The notes beneath the pieces were generated by a model. It ran no database searches. It saw only the letters and a program-made list of their open reading frames with translations, and was not told where the DNA came from. From Sisyra terminalis (taxonomy: Eukaryota; Arthropoda; Insecta; Neuroptera; Sisyridae): a stretch of 64,000 nt of DNA. Position 1 is the stretch's first letter. Every line of letters starts with the position of its first letter. The translations under genes were made by a program, and so were the position numbers. The stretch spans positions 31,082,449 through 31,146,448 of the forward strand of contig OY292276.1 of NCBI GenBank assembly GCA_958496175.1, given 5' to 3'. Shown here piece by piece: positions 1 through 12,800 of this stretch.

Positions 1-660
1 GAACTTAAAACTTTTTATAATTTCTTTACTTATATTTTAAGTGTGTGCACATAAATTTTTAGTCATAAATTTCGAGTAAAACGTGAATTATAGCGCTCCA
101 AACACAACCGTCTCGAAAAAATAAACGCTCACTTCCTCCGCGATTTCGGCTGATTGGCATATTTAAAATTAAAAATAAAAACAGAATTTTAATATGTAAG
201 CTTAAAAGCATGGAATGAAGAGAATCAGTTAAAAATAAAGAAAATTTGATTTGGTCATCTTCTGAAGTAGAAGCTATAGTGCCACGGTTTTTTTTTGTTA
301 TGTTTTTGTATAGAATATTCGCAATTTTTCGATCATTTTAGTTCATTCCATGTGTCTACATATACTGAGTCTTCCCTTTAATGGTATCCCTATATTGGAA
401 TTCACTCTTTCAAACTGTTCTCGAATTATGATGAAGGCAATATTGAAAAATAACGTTTTGAGAAAGATACGTTGAAAGTTTCTAGTTCAGTTAAAATTAT
501 AGCGACTTCTGTATCTTTGTAACAAAAGTATCTTTATAACGATATCAAATTTTAAAAATTCACTTTACGATCACAATCTAAATATGTTAAGGAAGTAATT
601 TCTGCCAAAAAAAAAACGATTTTTTAAGCTATCATCACACGGAAAAACCTTCAAGAACAA
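1..660. mobile_element. Truncated copy of a TTAA-type non-autonomous DNA transposon
   Basis: This stretch repeats, in the same order and with many mismatches, the interior of the element at 58.1-58.8 kb. Shared landmarks are the 'tagcgctc' block followed by a 'cgatttcggctgattg'-like block, the 'atctttataacgat' block, 'atatgttaaggaagtaattt', and 'catcacacggaa' near 640. The left end lies before the window. No coding capacity is seen. The family assignment rests on the better-preserved copy. Confidence 0.55.
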
Positions 661-1848
661 AATGGAAGCATGATTTTAATTTTTTGAAAATGAAGCTTAC
701 TTAAATATGTTAAAACATATAGTTTAGTTTTCTTTTAATTGAGTTCTAAACTTTCTTTTAGATTATACTAAGAATTATAGCTTTTTTAAAAAAAAAAAAA
801 CATTATTTGTTTTAAAACTATGCGTTTTCAGGAATTTTTCACTCAATTACTTCTTTGTAACAAATTTTAGAATTAAAAACGGCTACGGTTTATTAATTTT
901 ACTGTAAAAAAGAAACAATCCATTAAAGGAACGAAATATGAGAAACAACAGTGATAAAACGGGCGTGTAAAAGACTTAAATTTTATGTTATTTTAACGAT
1001 TGGTCTCGAATTCAGAATTAAAAAAAGAAACTACTAAATTACCATAATAAAAGCTTACAGTTATATATCATCTAAGCCAATTGTTATACACTTTTTAAAT
1101 TATTTTTAATTTAGTTCAAAAAATTTTGAAAAATGATCTTAGGTATTTGAGAAACGAAAAATTTGAAATCAATTTTATTGTTACGTAATATTTTTTGAAA
1201 AATTAATGTATAATATTGATAACAGAGATCATTTCACTTTAATTGCTTCGTAAAAATATGACTTCATATTTTGCAATCCCTTATTCATATTTCCTTGTTA
1301 TTTTTTATTTGTAATGGTTACCTTTGTGATTCTTCTAATAGTTCTCTATAGTTTAGGCGCAAAGTATAAGAATACTGCTATAACTCGAGACTTTGTGGTA
1401 TCTGTTCGGTTTATTTTTAAAAAAAAAAAATGATAAAGAACAAAATGAGTTTGATTTTTCTGTAAGCTTTTAATAATTCCATAACCAAATTGGACTAATT
1501 TTGTAAGTAGGTAGTTTACTGTTATTTAATTCCAAAAATTTGACTTAGATTTATGTGGAACTCCGTTGTTTTGTATTGACTCGTTGAGATATAAATATAT
1601 CTGCCAATTTGCAAAGAATTAGTTTTATTTGAATTACGTTCTTAAAAACGAAAGATATTCTTATATCAGTAGTTCCTCACGCTCATAAAATATTTAATAA
1701 ATAATTAGTGGTCGAGTAACCATTTCTTTGATATAAATGAACATAACTTTAATGCTTTTAAGATCTAGTGTCTTTTACTTAATATGTCTAATAATAATAA
1801 ATTATAACGCCTAGTGTAAATTTATGTGTAAATACATTCAATTAGTGG

Positions 1849-1985
1849 CCTACTGGTGGCTACGTGGTCAAGGTAATCGCTCCAAAACTGGTGAATGTTG
1901 GGCTCGATCCTCGAATCAAACAAATTTTCGATATTTCCCGATTACGGATTTTTATTAACCCTAGAATCACTCAAGACCTTAGTAG
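1849..1985 (+). repeat. tRNA-like SINE or tRNA-derived relic
   Basis: An A-box-like motif (tggctacgtgg, 1857-1867) is followed about 34 bases later by a B-box-like motif (ggctcgatcc, 1901-1910), the arrangement of a tRNA-type RNA polymerase III promoter. No cloverleaf could be folded by eye, so it is not called a tRNA. A tRNA-derived SINE head is the likeliest reading; the 3' boundary is a guess. Confidence 0.3.
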
Positions 1986-3375
1986 TCATAAAGCGACGGT
2001 ACATAGTGATTAAAAAAAATCAATAATTTTAACATTAGACAAACATTTAAAATAAAAAATTTAAATATTATATTTTAGTCGTTCACGTAAATACAGGTGC
2101 AAATAAATTTTTTTTTTCTTCATTCCCAATCCATCACAAATTAACGGAAAAAACAGTATATGTACTTCATTATTTATGTATTCCAGAACGAAAATATGTA
2201 GATTATAAGCCCTTGACATATTATTTTTGTACCAATGCCAATTTGGTAAAAGTTGTGAACTGGTTTAAAAACAAAAACAAATCTCTTTTTGTCTAGTCTA
2301 AACGTTGTTTTTTATTATTAAAACTTTGAAAAAAGTGAATTTTACTCTAAGTCGTAATTTATACTTTGAAAAAAATACTTAGATAAAAAAATTGAACTAA
2401 TATTTTATATTATTTAAAAATAAACGGGGATAATTATTTTATGATTAATCACTAGTGCTAAAACATTTTATGTAATAGACGATAATGAACGAATTCATTA
2501 ACGTTAAACTGTTTTGGGAAAAAAATTAACAATTCTTTTATTAAAGCAATTTTTATATTATCAATACCATGTTTTTTTTTTGTTATTCAAGTTTAAAATA
2601 TTTTCAAAAATTACAGCTCATTCATCAATGTTTTCATTTTATTATTTTCTATAAATAACTTCCCTTCGACAAAAACAATTATGTATAATTCCCCTAGTTT
2701 ATTAATCTTAAAATAAAATAAGAGTTGCTTACACCTTCATCAACTTAATGTTCAATTACTTTATGAACGCAACTTTCCTAACAAATCAATCAAAGTTTCG
2801 TTAACATGACAAATTGATTTATGAACTTTTAACAAAATTAAATGCTATCGGGCCAAATAAAAGGAATGAAATAAAGCATTCTACGAAGAGAAATACAATG
2901 TAAGTAACCGTAAAAAAATAACAAACATGATCATTATTGAATAAACAAAAAAATTATAAAATAAAAGTTTACTACTAAAAACGATTAGATATTTCTGAAG
3001 AAAAGTTAAATAATTAATGTAGGAAAAACAAATTGTTAGAAGTTAAATAATTGGATACTAAAATACTATTAGAAATAACCATTGCTTCTTTGGTCTTTCC
3101 TTTTTCAAAATCAATAAAAAAAATCTTATTTCTAAAATTTAATTACAAAAGTCTTTTTAAAAAATGAGATTTAATAAAATTGACATGATACGTTGAAAGG
3201 TTCGTCGTAAAAGTATAAAAATTTATAGGATATGGTTTTAATGAAATTACAGCTTTCGAAATGAAATTTATTTACATTAGATTTTTCAATTTAAACGTAA
3301 AGGATCAAAGACGGAAAAAGAATGGGAAGATTTCTCAAACGTGACTCTGGTTTCATGATATTTCACGTGCATTTT

Positions 3376-3880
3376 ACTTACGTTTGATCTTTTTTGTTAG
3401 TTTTTTTGACGGTTTTCTCCACTATTGTTATGATGGTTCCGTTTCGCTGATTTTATACCATTCATTATGTGTCCAATTCTGTTAATTAAAAAATAAAAAT
3501 TAATTAGTAAAATACTCACAACAAAGAAAAGAAAATTATAATCATAAATGTATATTTTTGTTTTTTTTTTTAAATTTTTTTAATAGTTAAAAAATATATA
3601 AATATATATTTTCAGCTACCTACTAGTTGAGTGGAATTTATAGTTATCACCGTCCAAAAAAGATTCCCTTCGAAACACACACACACGTCCTGATGTGATC
3701 GTGAAGCGCCGATGGTGGTAAAGCTCTCCAACTAGCACGCTTTCAATAATGCGAGCTTTACGTAGCGATCAGTAACGATACGTGACGAACGTGAGCGTGG
3801 ATTTCGGCGCGCCAAAATGAGTCAATAACCAAACGAAAGAGGAAAAAGGGGCTTCAACTGTGATGCGCGCCAGCATCCTC
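3376..3880 (-). promoter_or_regulatory. CG-rich block, possible 5' end of a minus-strand transcript
   Basis: Positions 3,650-3,880 are markedly richer in CG dinucleotides than the surroundings (gtagcgatcag, ggcgcgcc). Read on the minus strand, a donor-like site follows near 3,610, an acceptor-like 'taattaacag' near 3,480, and a strong donor (gtaagt) near 3,381. The fragment between has only a 23-codon ATG frame. This looks like 5' untranslated exons of a gene running left out of the window, or a non-coding RNA. No protein similarity supports it. Confidence 0.3.
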
Positions 3881-5292
3881 ATCTTTTTTGTTCACTTGAA
3901 ACTTAGTATTTCTTGTTTAAATGCGTGGGTGGTTAATTGATATTTTTCGTCAACTTTTTTTAATAAAAAAAACACAAATCATTTTAGTTTCCTGTAATTT
4001 GCTTTTTTTCTTAGCTTGTATTTCGTAATTTAAACTTTTCTGATAAATCAAACTTAATAATGTTGTAGGCACCGCATAAACATAATAATTCATTAAACTT
4101 TTCATCAAATTTCTTTCGTATAATGAAAGTATACTGTCTTAAAGCATTACAATCTAATGCGCTCTATTATTTACAATTTATAAAGCATGGGAATAATACT
4201 GCAGATCAATACAGTGACCCATTTATAAAATTATAAAACTTATTTCAATATTTCCAAAACAATCAATTGTCGTTACTTTATAGAATACAATCAATCTCAT
4301 TTTCTTTTTAACTTACATAACTGATGAAATTTTAATTAAAACTATCAATGACTGCACTTCCAAGTGCAAATATAAACAACTATTTCAGTAAATCAGACCA
4401 ATAAAATTGATGAATTCTATAGAAATAAGCTATAGCTTTAAGTACCTAAAGTACAACTAATAAAGATTATTACACTCTAGAACGTGGGAGTACTTTTTCT
4501 TTTATTGAAATTATTATATTGTTTACAGTTTAGATTAAACAGTAAATGAAAAAAAATCCATTAATTTTTCTATTACAATTACAATAGTTCCCACATAAAA
4601 TAAATCTATTTAATCGAGAAATTATTATGCTACCAAAAAAAAGTCTTAGACAGAAGAAAAAATCAAAAATACTAAAATTAATTGCTTATGAAATTATAGT
4701 TTATAATTTAAATGATGGAAATATTTTTTTTTGTTGTAAGTTCTAAACGTTATTCTGTAGAGCAACTGACATAAGTATACGTTTCTCCTTGAATATTAGC
4801 CAAATTTTAAATTTTGAAATTAAAACGACTGTTTACAAGAATCATTTTTCAAATGCTAGTCTTACGAGGATACTTATATTATTCTTTATAGTGAGTGAAA
4901 CCATCAACTGTACGTAGGTTCTAAGTTTTATCAAAATAGGTTCAACAGTTTCTAAATAACAAGAAGACACGCATACAGAGATACAAATTATAAGTTTGGA
5001 ATAACTGTAGGTACATAAGAATTAATATTTACTGAGAAACCGAATCATCAAATACTAAAACTTATAGACATCCTCTGTAAATTTTTTTGTGTAGATTACT
5101 TTGGTAGTAAAAATTTAAGTTTATTTGAAATAATTTTATTTATTTATTTGATATACAATATCAATACATTTGTGTAAAAACTATTGCCTATTTTATTTAA
5201 CGTTTAAAAAGAGTGAAATAATCTTGAGTTTGATAATTCGATTACTAACAAGATAGCATATAAGTGTTCTATTATTAATACGTAATAAATAG

Positions 5293-6012
5293 CTACGAAT
5301 CAAAAGTAACTTGATCACAATACTGCATATAACTCAAGGCTCGGTTAATTAAATTTTCCATTTCTGCATCAACGAAGAAACTTTTACGAAACCTTTCAAC
5401 AGTTTCCAAATCTCGAATATCGATAGATGCATATGACTCGTTTATATTTTCCATTCGTTTTTTGTCATACATCAGTACAGTATAAACCCAATCTAAAATT
5501 TCTTCTAAAGGTCGTTGCCATGCACTTCCTTGAATCAATATACTCGATGAATCCAAATCCCAATCTAAATTAACTGCGGATTGTTCAAATTTTTCCGATA
5601 CATCACAAAACAGCTTATGTTCTTTTCTTATTTTCGATCTAAAATTGTTTTTTTTTTTAATAAAATCATTCTAATTTATTACAATACTTGCGTATTTTAT
5701 TACAATAAGGGCATCAATCTATCGAACTCTTCATCAATTCCTTGATTGATTTTGGCCAAGACTTTTGGTTTTAAATTGGGGAAATCAGAGAATTCGGAAT
5801 TTTCAATGTCATACCTAAAAAGAAAAAAATCAGCACGAAATTTGCTATGAAAAATTGGTTACTTACTTTTCACTTAAAATTAGTTGTTCCATTTGATTGC
5901 TTAGAGCTTGAATAATGGGAATAAAAACTTTCAAATCCGATTTCCAATTATCTAAGCGTAGTTTTAAATGTTTATAATAACTAACTAATTCTTTTTGAAC
6001 TTGAATTTCCAT
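5293..6012 (-). CDS. AIRIM: AIRIM (C1orf109) homologue, ribosome maturation factor
   Basis: Three minus-strand exons, 6012-5867, 5814-5704 and 5638-5293, join in phase with GT-AG introns to a 200-residue protein; human AIRIM is about the same length. The ATG at 6012 opens the frame. Recognisable features in family order are an N-terminal W followed by a coiled-coil-like stretch (residues ~20-50), a 'DFPNLK' motif (~58), a second helical stretch (~85-110), and an 'EEILDWVY' block (~133) near 'DIRDLETVERF'. In vertebrates AIRIM works with the AFG2 AAA ATPases and CINP in pre-60S ribosome maturation and at replication forks. No catalytic motif is expected. A poly(A) signal lies at 5192-5197 on the minus strand. 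The gene is divergent from LPCAT. Identification is by remembered similarity of a fast-evolving family, so it is moderately sure; the exon structure is firmer than the name. Confidence 0.7.
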
Positions 6013-6869
6013 ATTTAAAATATTTTAACCACATAATATTGTGTGTTCAAATATTTTGAACACACGTGAGTTTGTCGAGTTTGACGGATTAACGCGTTTT
6101 GTTTGACGTTTTTGACGTTTAGTGTATATTTAAACCATTTAAAACAGGGATAATATAGTAAGAATAGGTAAAAATTAAACGAACCAAACAATAAATTTAA
6201 AATTTTTGAAAAATATCTTCTTTTTATGAAATTTTTGTTAGTAAAAATAAAAACCATCAATTTTGATGAGTTTTTTGGAAAATTTTAGGCTGTTTTGGAC
6301 ACAATTCAATAAAATTACATTTGATTTTACATGGCTTAGAGTCGCTTAGAGTATTAGTTATTCTAGTTGTTCTAGTTAATAATAGATGTCAGGTCTAAAA
6401 AGCATCAACATAATGCCAACAATGTAAATACTGTTGAGCATTCACTATTGTACTTTCTTTCGGTGAACGTTTAACTTACGTTCGCGTCTGTCTCCTAGTG
6501 TAAAACCCATGCGTGATTGTATTGAATTTTCCCCGTCGTATCGGTTGGCATAGTAAATAAAACAGTTTACGAAATCATTTGTGCCGACGAAACAAAACAG
6601 AAAACACTACGACGTACTCTTGTCTCGTTCACGAAAACATCATGTAGAAAAGACCGTCATTTGATCTACGTATTACAATAATTAATTTTTCATCTTTGAT
6701 AATTTTCCTTCGAAAAGAGAATTTAGTGCGTGTGTGTACAATGGAATAATTATTTCAACTGTCTTATCCGGAAAATTGTCACATTGGTTTTTATTATCAG
6801 AACAATTCAATTTTTTTGATTGTTGAAACATATTGAACTTGTGTTCTTTTGTTTTGAGAATTAAGTAAA
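6013..6869. promoter_or_regulatory. Divergent AIRIM / LPCAT promoter region
   Basis: The 857 bp between the two divergent start codons must hold the AIRIM promoter and probably the LPCAT 5' untranslated region. A more GC-balanced stretch at about 6,470-6,660 is the likeliest core. No TATA box or initiator could be chosen with confidence. Confidence 0.45.
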
Positions 6870-9800
6870 ATGGGAGATATTATTAAAATAAATGGAAAAA
6901 TGAATGGCAATATTGGTGACAACAATGGGAAGCTGAGCGACAATGATATGCAGGTGGAGCTTTTAAATCCTTTTGTGCATCATTTGGAGCTAGAAACGAC
7001 CTACGAAAAAATTAAGGTAGGTTAACTGTTATTGATAATATTTAAAATTTATTATAAATTGTAATGCAACACTTTGACTTATTTTCTATTCATATTTAAT
7101 CCCAATCCAATTATCCAAGGTCAAAATAATTAATTCTATAAAAGAAAATTTCCCCATGTGTACATGTTTACAATGTACAATGCTTCTGAAAACTATATTT
7201 TTCCAACATTCCTTATATAAGTTACAAAATAGGTAAATTATAAATTTCAAAAATCGAGAAGTGAATTCATCGTTTATAAACAAACACTGATAACCAACTC
7301 CCACATACTTTGATTATTACTATTTTGTAATTAATGGAAAATTCAAGTCCGTTGCCAAACAATGAAAGTGGATTTCCAAATTTACGTCAAAGCAACAGAT
7401 AAGCGAATTTCCCCGAAATGGAACGAAACATGTTTCCCTAATACCAGAAAATATCTATAATTTACCGGAAAATATTTATCGGTTCACTAATAATGATTGT
7501 TTACATTTAAAGTGCAAAAAATATGAAAATACATACTATAACAATAGAGTTTGGTAAATTGAAACTTATTTAATTTGAAAATCTGGTACAGAATTAATTT
7601 TTAGTCCGTTAAGGTCCTAAACAAAGCAGTAGGCTAATTAATAAATTTGAGCTCTTTAGAAATATCAAATATGTAATTAGAATTCGAATTGTGTAACGGT
7701 CTCTTCAGCTCTTCGAACTACATAGAGTCTAATGCAGGGGTAGCTAACCCGCGGGCCACTTAAGGCCTGGATTGACCAATTTTCTGACTCACGAAATTCA
7801 TCACACTTTTACAAAAGTTTTATTTTATTTTTTGTAATTGTCAAAGTGGTGAAAATCAATATAGTATATTTAAAATACCTACAGTGTATCCAAATTTTAT
7901 ATGAAGGTATATAATTTTATATGTGGCCCGCGGAGTTATTGTGCATATTCAAATTGGTAAACAGTATTATTTCAGTTGGTCATTCCTTGTCTAGTGTATA
8001 TAAACGGGTTTAATAATATCAAATTAAAGTTTATTTCTATTAAAATTAAAAAAAATACACAGTTAGTGTCAATTTAAGGTTTACAAAGTTTACTAATCTT
8101 TGTATACTTTGTTAATAATAATAATGATCTTAATGAGTAGGTACATAATTAGAGGCATTCCAATTCATATCGGCCACTTTTGAAATCGGCTCTTTTCTAT
8201 TTTGTTGAAAATTGATTGTTTTAATATTTCTATTATTTAAATTGAAACTTTTTTCATGTGTTCTTATTCTTTTATTTTTGTCTACGAACTTAAAAAAGAA
8301 CCGTTTTTAAATTCAATTCTATAAAATTCTACAAGCTTTTCATTTTTAATTTCCGATTTTTATTTCCTAAAAAAGAAACTCTTTTAAACTCTGTGTCACT
8401 AATTCCGAAGTGGAGAATCTTTTGTTCCCATAACTTTTTCATATATTGTTTGATACCAATATTGTTTTATAATTTTGATTTGTTTTTAAATTTGTAAACT
8501 TAGAATTCTGATTGATGAATTAAATTCAATTTAAATTAATTTCTGCCATTCGGTTTTCTATATCATTTTCTTTAATTAAAAAATTTCAAAAACAAATTAA
8601 TATTTCTGTACATAGTTAAATGTATCTTTAAAATTTATTCCTTTATTTTTACGAAGAACAAGTAATATTTGCACACTTTAATGTGTATTTACTGAAGATA
8701 AAAGTTCTATTTTAATATTAAAGTGGTCTGCATTGTGAAACACTTTTATTTAATTGAAAAAACTTCACCAGAAAACATTTACACTAACATTCTTTCATGA
8801 GAACAGAAAATAAATATAAGGGACAATACATTCTTTTCTTTTTTAAGTTTTTCTTATTTTAGTTATTCAAGCGACAAAATACAGTTACAAAATTGACTTT
8901 CACCTATTAAGCAGAAGTTTAATTTTAGAAATTTCATAGAATTTTAATATTTTCGAATTTAACATATATTTTAAATCTACTACGCATGACTTTGTTTGCT
9001 TAGATTGAAAAATCTCAATTGCCAACAAAAATTGAAATACATATCTGTTAATGTATATGTTGAATAATTTGTTACAAATTAATTTCTCCTCCTTAAACCT
9101 ACAACAGAATACAGAAACGACTTAAAATTAAGTAAATTATAACACAATATTTCTTTACAACTACAAGTCAAGAAGTTTACTTAATTTATGAAATCAAATA
9201 ATACAAGGAAATAGAAGAGTATGAAAATAATAATAATTAAGTGTATGTTGGATTTATTATATTGCCAAAGGACCCGAAGAATTACATACCACCTACAATT
9301 GATTTATTGATAGCAATAATATTGCCGCATTTTTAGTTATTGGCATGGATTTAAATAAATAAATATATATCCTTATGTTGGTTTATATGAAATTTAGTGC
9401 GTTTTTAATTATATATGAATTTTACATACAATAATTAGATTCATATCTATATATGAACATTAAACATATTAAAACTGTATGCATATAAAAATGCATCAAG
9501 TCTCACTTATTTATGAGTTTTTAGAAGTTTGCACAAAGATGTTTCTAAACACATTTTATTTTTAACCGTTTTTGTACTTCAAAATTGATTGATTCTTAAG
9601 GCCAATTTGCTCCAAAGGTCGGTATTAGTCAGAAACTGGATGCTTACAGAGATTGTTCCTGTTTTCTTCAGTACTTTTTTAAACAGAATATTTGTTTTTT
9701 TTTTACCATTTGAAACTTCAGTACATAGTTAAGATGGGATTTGTTTGAATATATGCTACAATGTCCCAATCTTATTCTGGTGATTATTTTTATCCTTTCG

Positions 9801-12800
9801 GTGTTGTAGTTTGGAGTGAATCATAATCTTTTAGCCATCGTATGATGATTAATGTATTAAGATTTGTTTGACGAATTAGTTTTTCTCCTTTTAATATACT
9901 CTTTTTTTCTTTGAGCACATTAATTTTTTTCTGGCCCTTTAGTTCTTAATTACGATTTTGTGATCTAGTACCCATAATAGGTTTGATGCATTGGATTTTC
10001 TTGTAGCTTTTTAATACTGTTTCTGTTTTAGTTTATAGTTTCTATCATTTCGCCTCTTTACACTTTTAACACATTTAATGGAAAAAACATTCCAGAAATC
10101 CTATCACCTTCAATTATAAATTTAACACACAAATTCAATATATAAAAAAGTCAAATTTAAACGGTCGCTTTACATTTTTCATAACAAATCACTGGCATTA
10201 ATTATTAGAAATTAAGTATAGGTGTGCGTGATATGAGCCAACAATTGCGGAAGATGCCAAACCAAATGTATTTAAAAACTCAATTTATTCATTATTTTTT
10301 TCAGATATTTTAACATTTATTCTGCTATTCTTCAATTCCAACAAATCATAGGTTATGAAAATCGGTCCAGCTATGAGAATTTGAGTTTTAAATAGTGTAA
10401 TTATACGACTTTCTTTTATGAACTTAATGCAAATGGCCATCATACCCACTCTTTACGCTAATAAGTCTGGAATCAAATCCAGTGAAAGATAAAGGGGCGG
10501 GCAAGTCGAGCAACTGTCCGGGATCCCAAATTCAAAGAGCGCCGAATCAAGAATAAAATTTTCCATTTGTGGCTTACTTTTTTTTTAATTAATAGCCAAT
10601 TTTTGTACTGTTATATAAAAGGATACCAAGATTTGTTTTGTCTCGACCGCTCAAAACCCTAAAACCTGCTCGTTTCAAACCCCATAATCATTAAAAACTA
10701 ATATTTTTAGAATAATGGCGAATAAAATCTAAAAATTCCTGAAAAACTATTGCATATAAAGCGTCTATGAATAAACTTTAAGAAAAAAAATAGGCGTCTA
10801 CAATTTGTCAATGTTTAATTATATTGTATACCATATTTCTATTAAATAATGTAGAACACTACCAACAAATAATGTATAGGAAAGATAAATTGAATTTTAA
10901 CTATTTTTTTGTTGCATTTAAAAAAATATTATACTTGATTTATACGGGTGAAAAGATTTTGCATAACAAAAAAAAAACTTATTTCTTGAGCGACAAATCT
11001 CAATCATGAAGAAGATTAATTAATTTTTCTTTGTGAATATTAAATACCTATAAAACATTTTCTGTTCCATTCCGCTTTAATAGCTATATTTATCTCACGG
11101 TTTAATGATTACGAATGAGTTATTATTAAGAAAGTAATCTTAATTTATTTTAATTTTAGATGGCTTTTTTTTAATTGTAACAGAATATAATACTTAAAAT
11201 AAATATTCATTTAAAAATTATTACTTACTTTTACCACCTTATACAGCATTTATAACAATAACGTAAAAGCATTTGTATTAAAGTTATAATATACTTAATT
11301 GAAAATATAAAATATTTGATTGTTTCTGAATATATATTCCTACGCAAACTTTTATGTTCTAAAATTTATTTGAGAAGTTCTGAATCCTTGTTTGTATGGT
11401 TGCTTTTTTTAACATTGTTATTTTTCTCTAAGAATTATTACAATAAGTGAGGCAAAAAATAACTTCATAATTAAAAAATGAACTAAAGTCAGTATTACTT
11501 AGTATAACTGAACGAACATATTTAAATAAGCTTTGTATATGTTATGATTAATGAAATAAATACCAAGAAATGTTATTCCTATTTTTGGTTTAAGTGCAAC
11601 AGTTTAAAATTATATACAATATCGTAACTAGCGGACCCGACAGATGTTGTCCTATCCGATCGTTGGCTTTTCGTTTCACTGGCATAATTGGCATGATTTC
11701 GACAAAAAAATACTACAAAATCATCATAATTACAAATTTACAATGAACTCCAATTAGAGAATCACACAATTTTACGAGTTCAAAAATTGTCAGAACAAGA
11801 ATGTAGGTACAGAATATTTTGTCAATGGTTAGCAATTACTATATCTGAGTAACAATAAGATATCATATGTATACAAATTGAGATTTAATCCAATTAGAAG
11901 ATAAGACAAAGTCTGAAATGAAATACAACTAATATCAAAAATTGATTGTTTTGTGACAACATTAATTTATCTGAAGAATCAATGAGGAATCAAACTTGCA
12001 TCTCTGTATAATTTATAGTTAGCTACACTGTCAATGTCTATGCTATCGATTTCCGCATAATCATTTATTTTTTTCTAAATTTTCGGTTGTTGAATTAACA
12101 GAATTCTTTGAAGAAAAACGTTCTGTCATTTTCTTTAATTTTTATTAGCTTTTTTGATTAGGTTTTCACGTTTTAAATAATGTTTTGTACCTAATCCCTA
12201 ATCTACAAATTTAACAGTGGTTGAAATTCAGTGATATAATATTTATTAAAAATCGTATTTATTACAATTAATGTTGACATTATTTTATGAAGAGTGATAA
12301 CTTAAAATTATTTTATTATTATTTCCCATGATAGCAATATTTACCTATTTTACCTGTTTCTGGAACAACTATACGTTTCACTTAGAATTGGAGTTGAACG
12401 TACTTATACCTACATATTATGTATATGGACCGATATTTTTTCATCAAGATAGTAATATTTATCTTTCTAATAAAATTTTACCAAGAGGATAGAGAAGCCA
12501 AGCGTATTTTCACCTAAGAATAGTAGAATATGCATAGGATAAATGTGTAGGATTTATCTAACAGATAAATTTCTATCTAATAGACAGCTATCTTTCGGAC
12601 ATGATCTATCTATACGTTCATGCGATAATATCGGCGCTAAGTGTTTGCAATCTGACGTCCTAAATTTGCAGTAGTCATTAAAATTTATTCTGCCTTTCTA
12701 TTTAACTACTAATGTGGACTAATGAACGTATTGTGAAATTCGAGTACATCGACCAATATTTCCACCTCGTCCACGAAAACCTGGCATTGCTATATATAAA

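Larger units (their letters stand above)
661..5191. other. Gene-free AT-rich stretch
   Basis: No coding exon was recognised here. It holds the tRNA-like repeat near 1.85 kb and the CG-rich block at 3.4-3.9 kb, listed separately. Around 4,913-4,980 a fossil repeat tail of the type 'atcaaaataggttcaacagttt' resembles text often left by old transposons; a similar tail lies at 13,090-13,130. The rest shows homopolymer runs and no long open frame. Confidence 0.5.
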
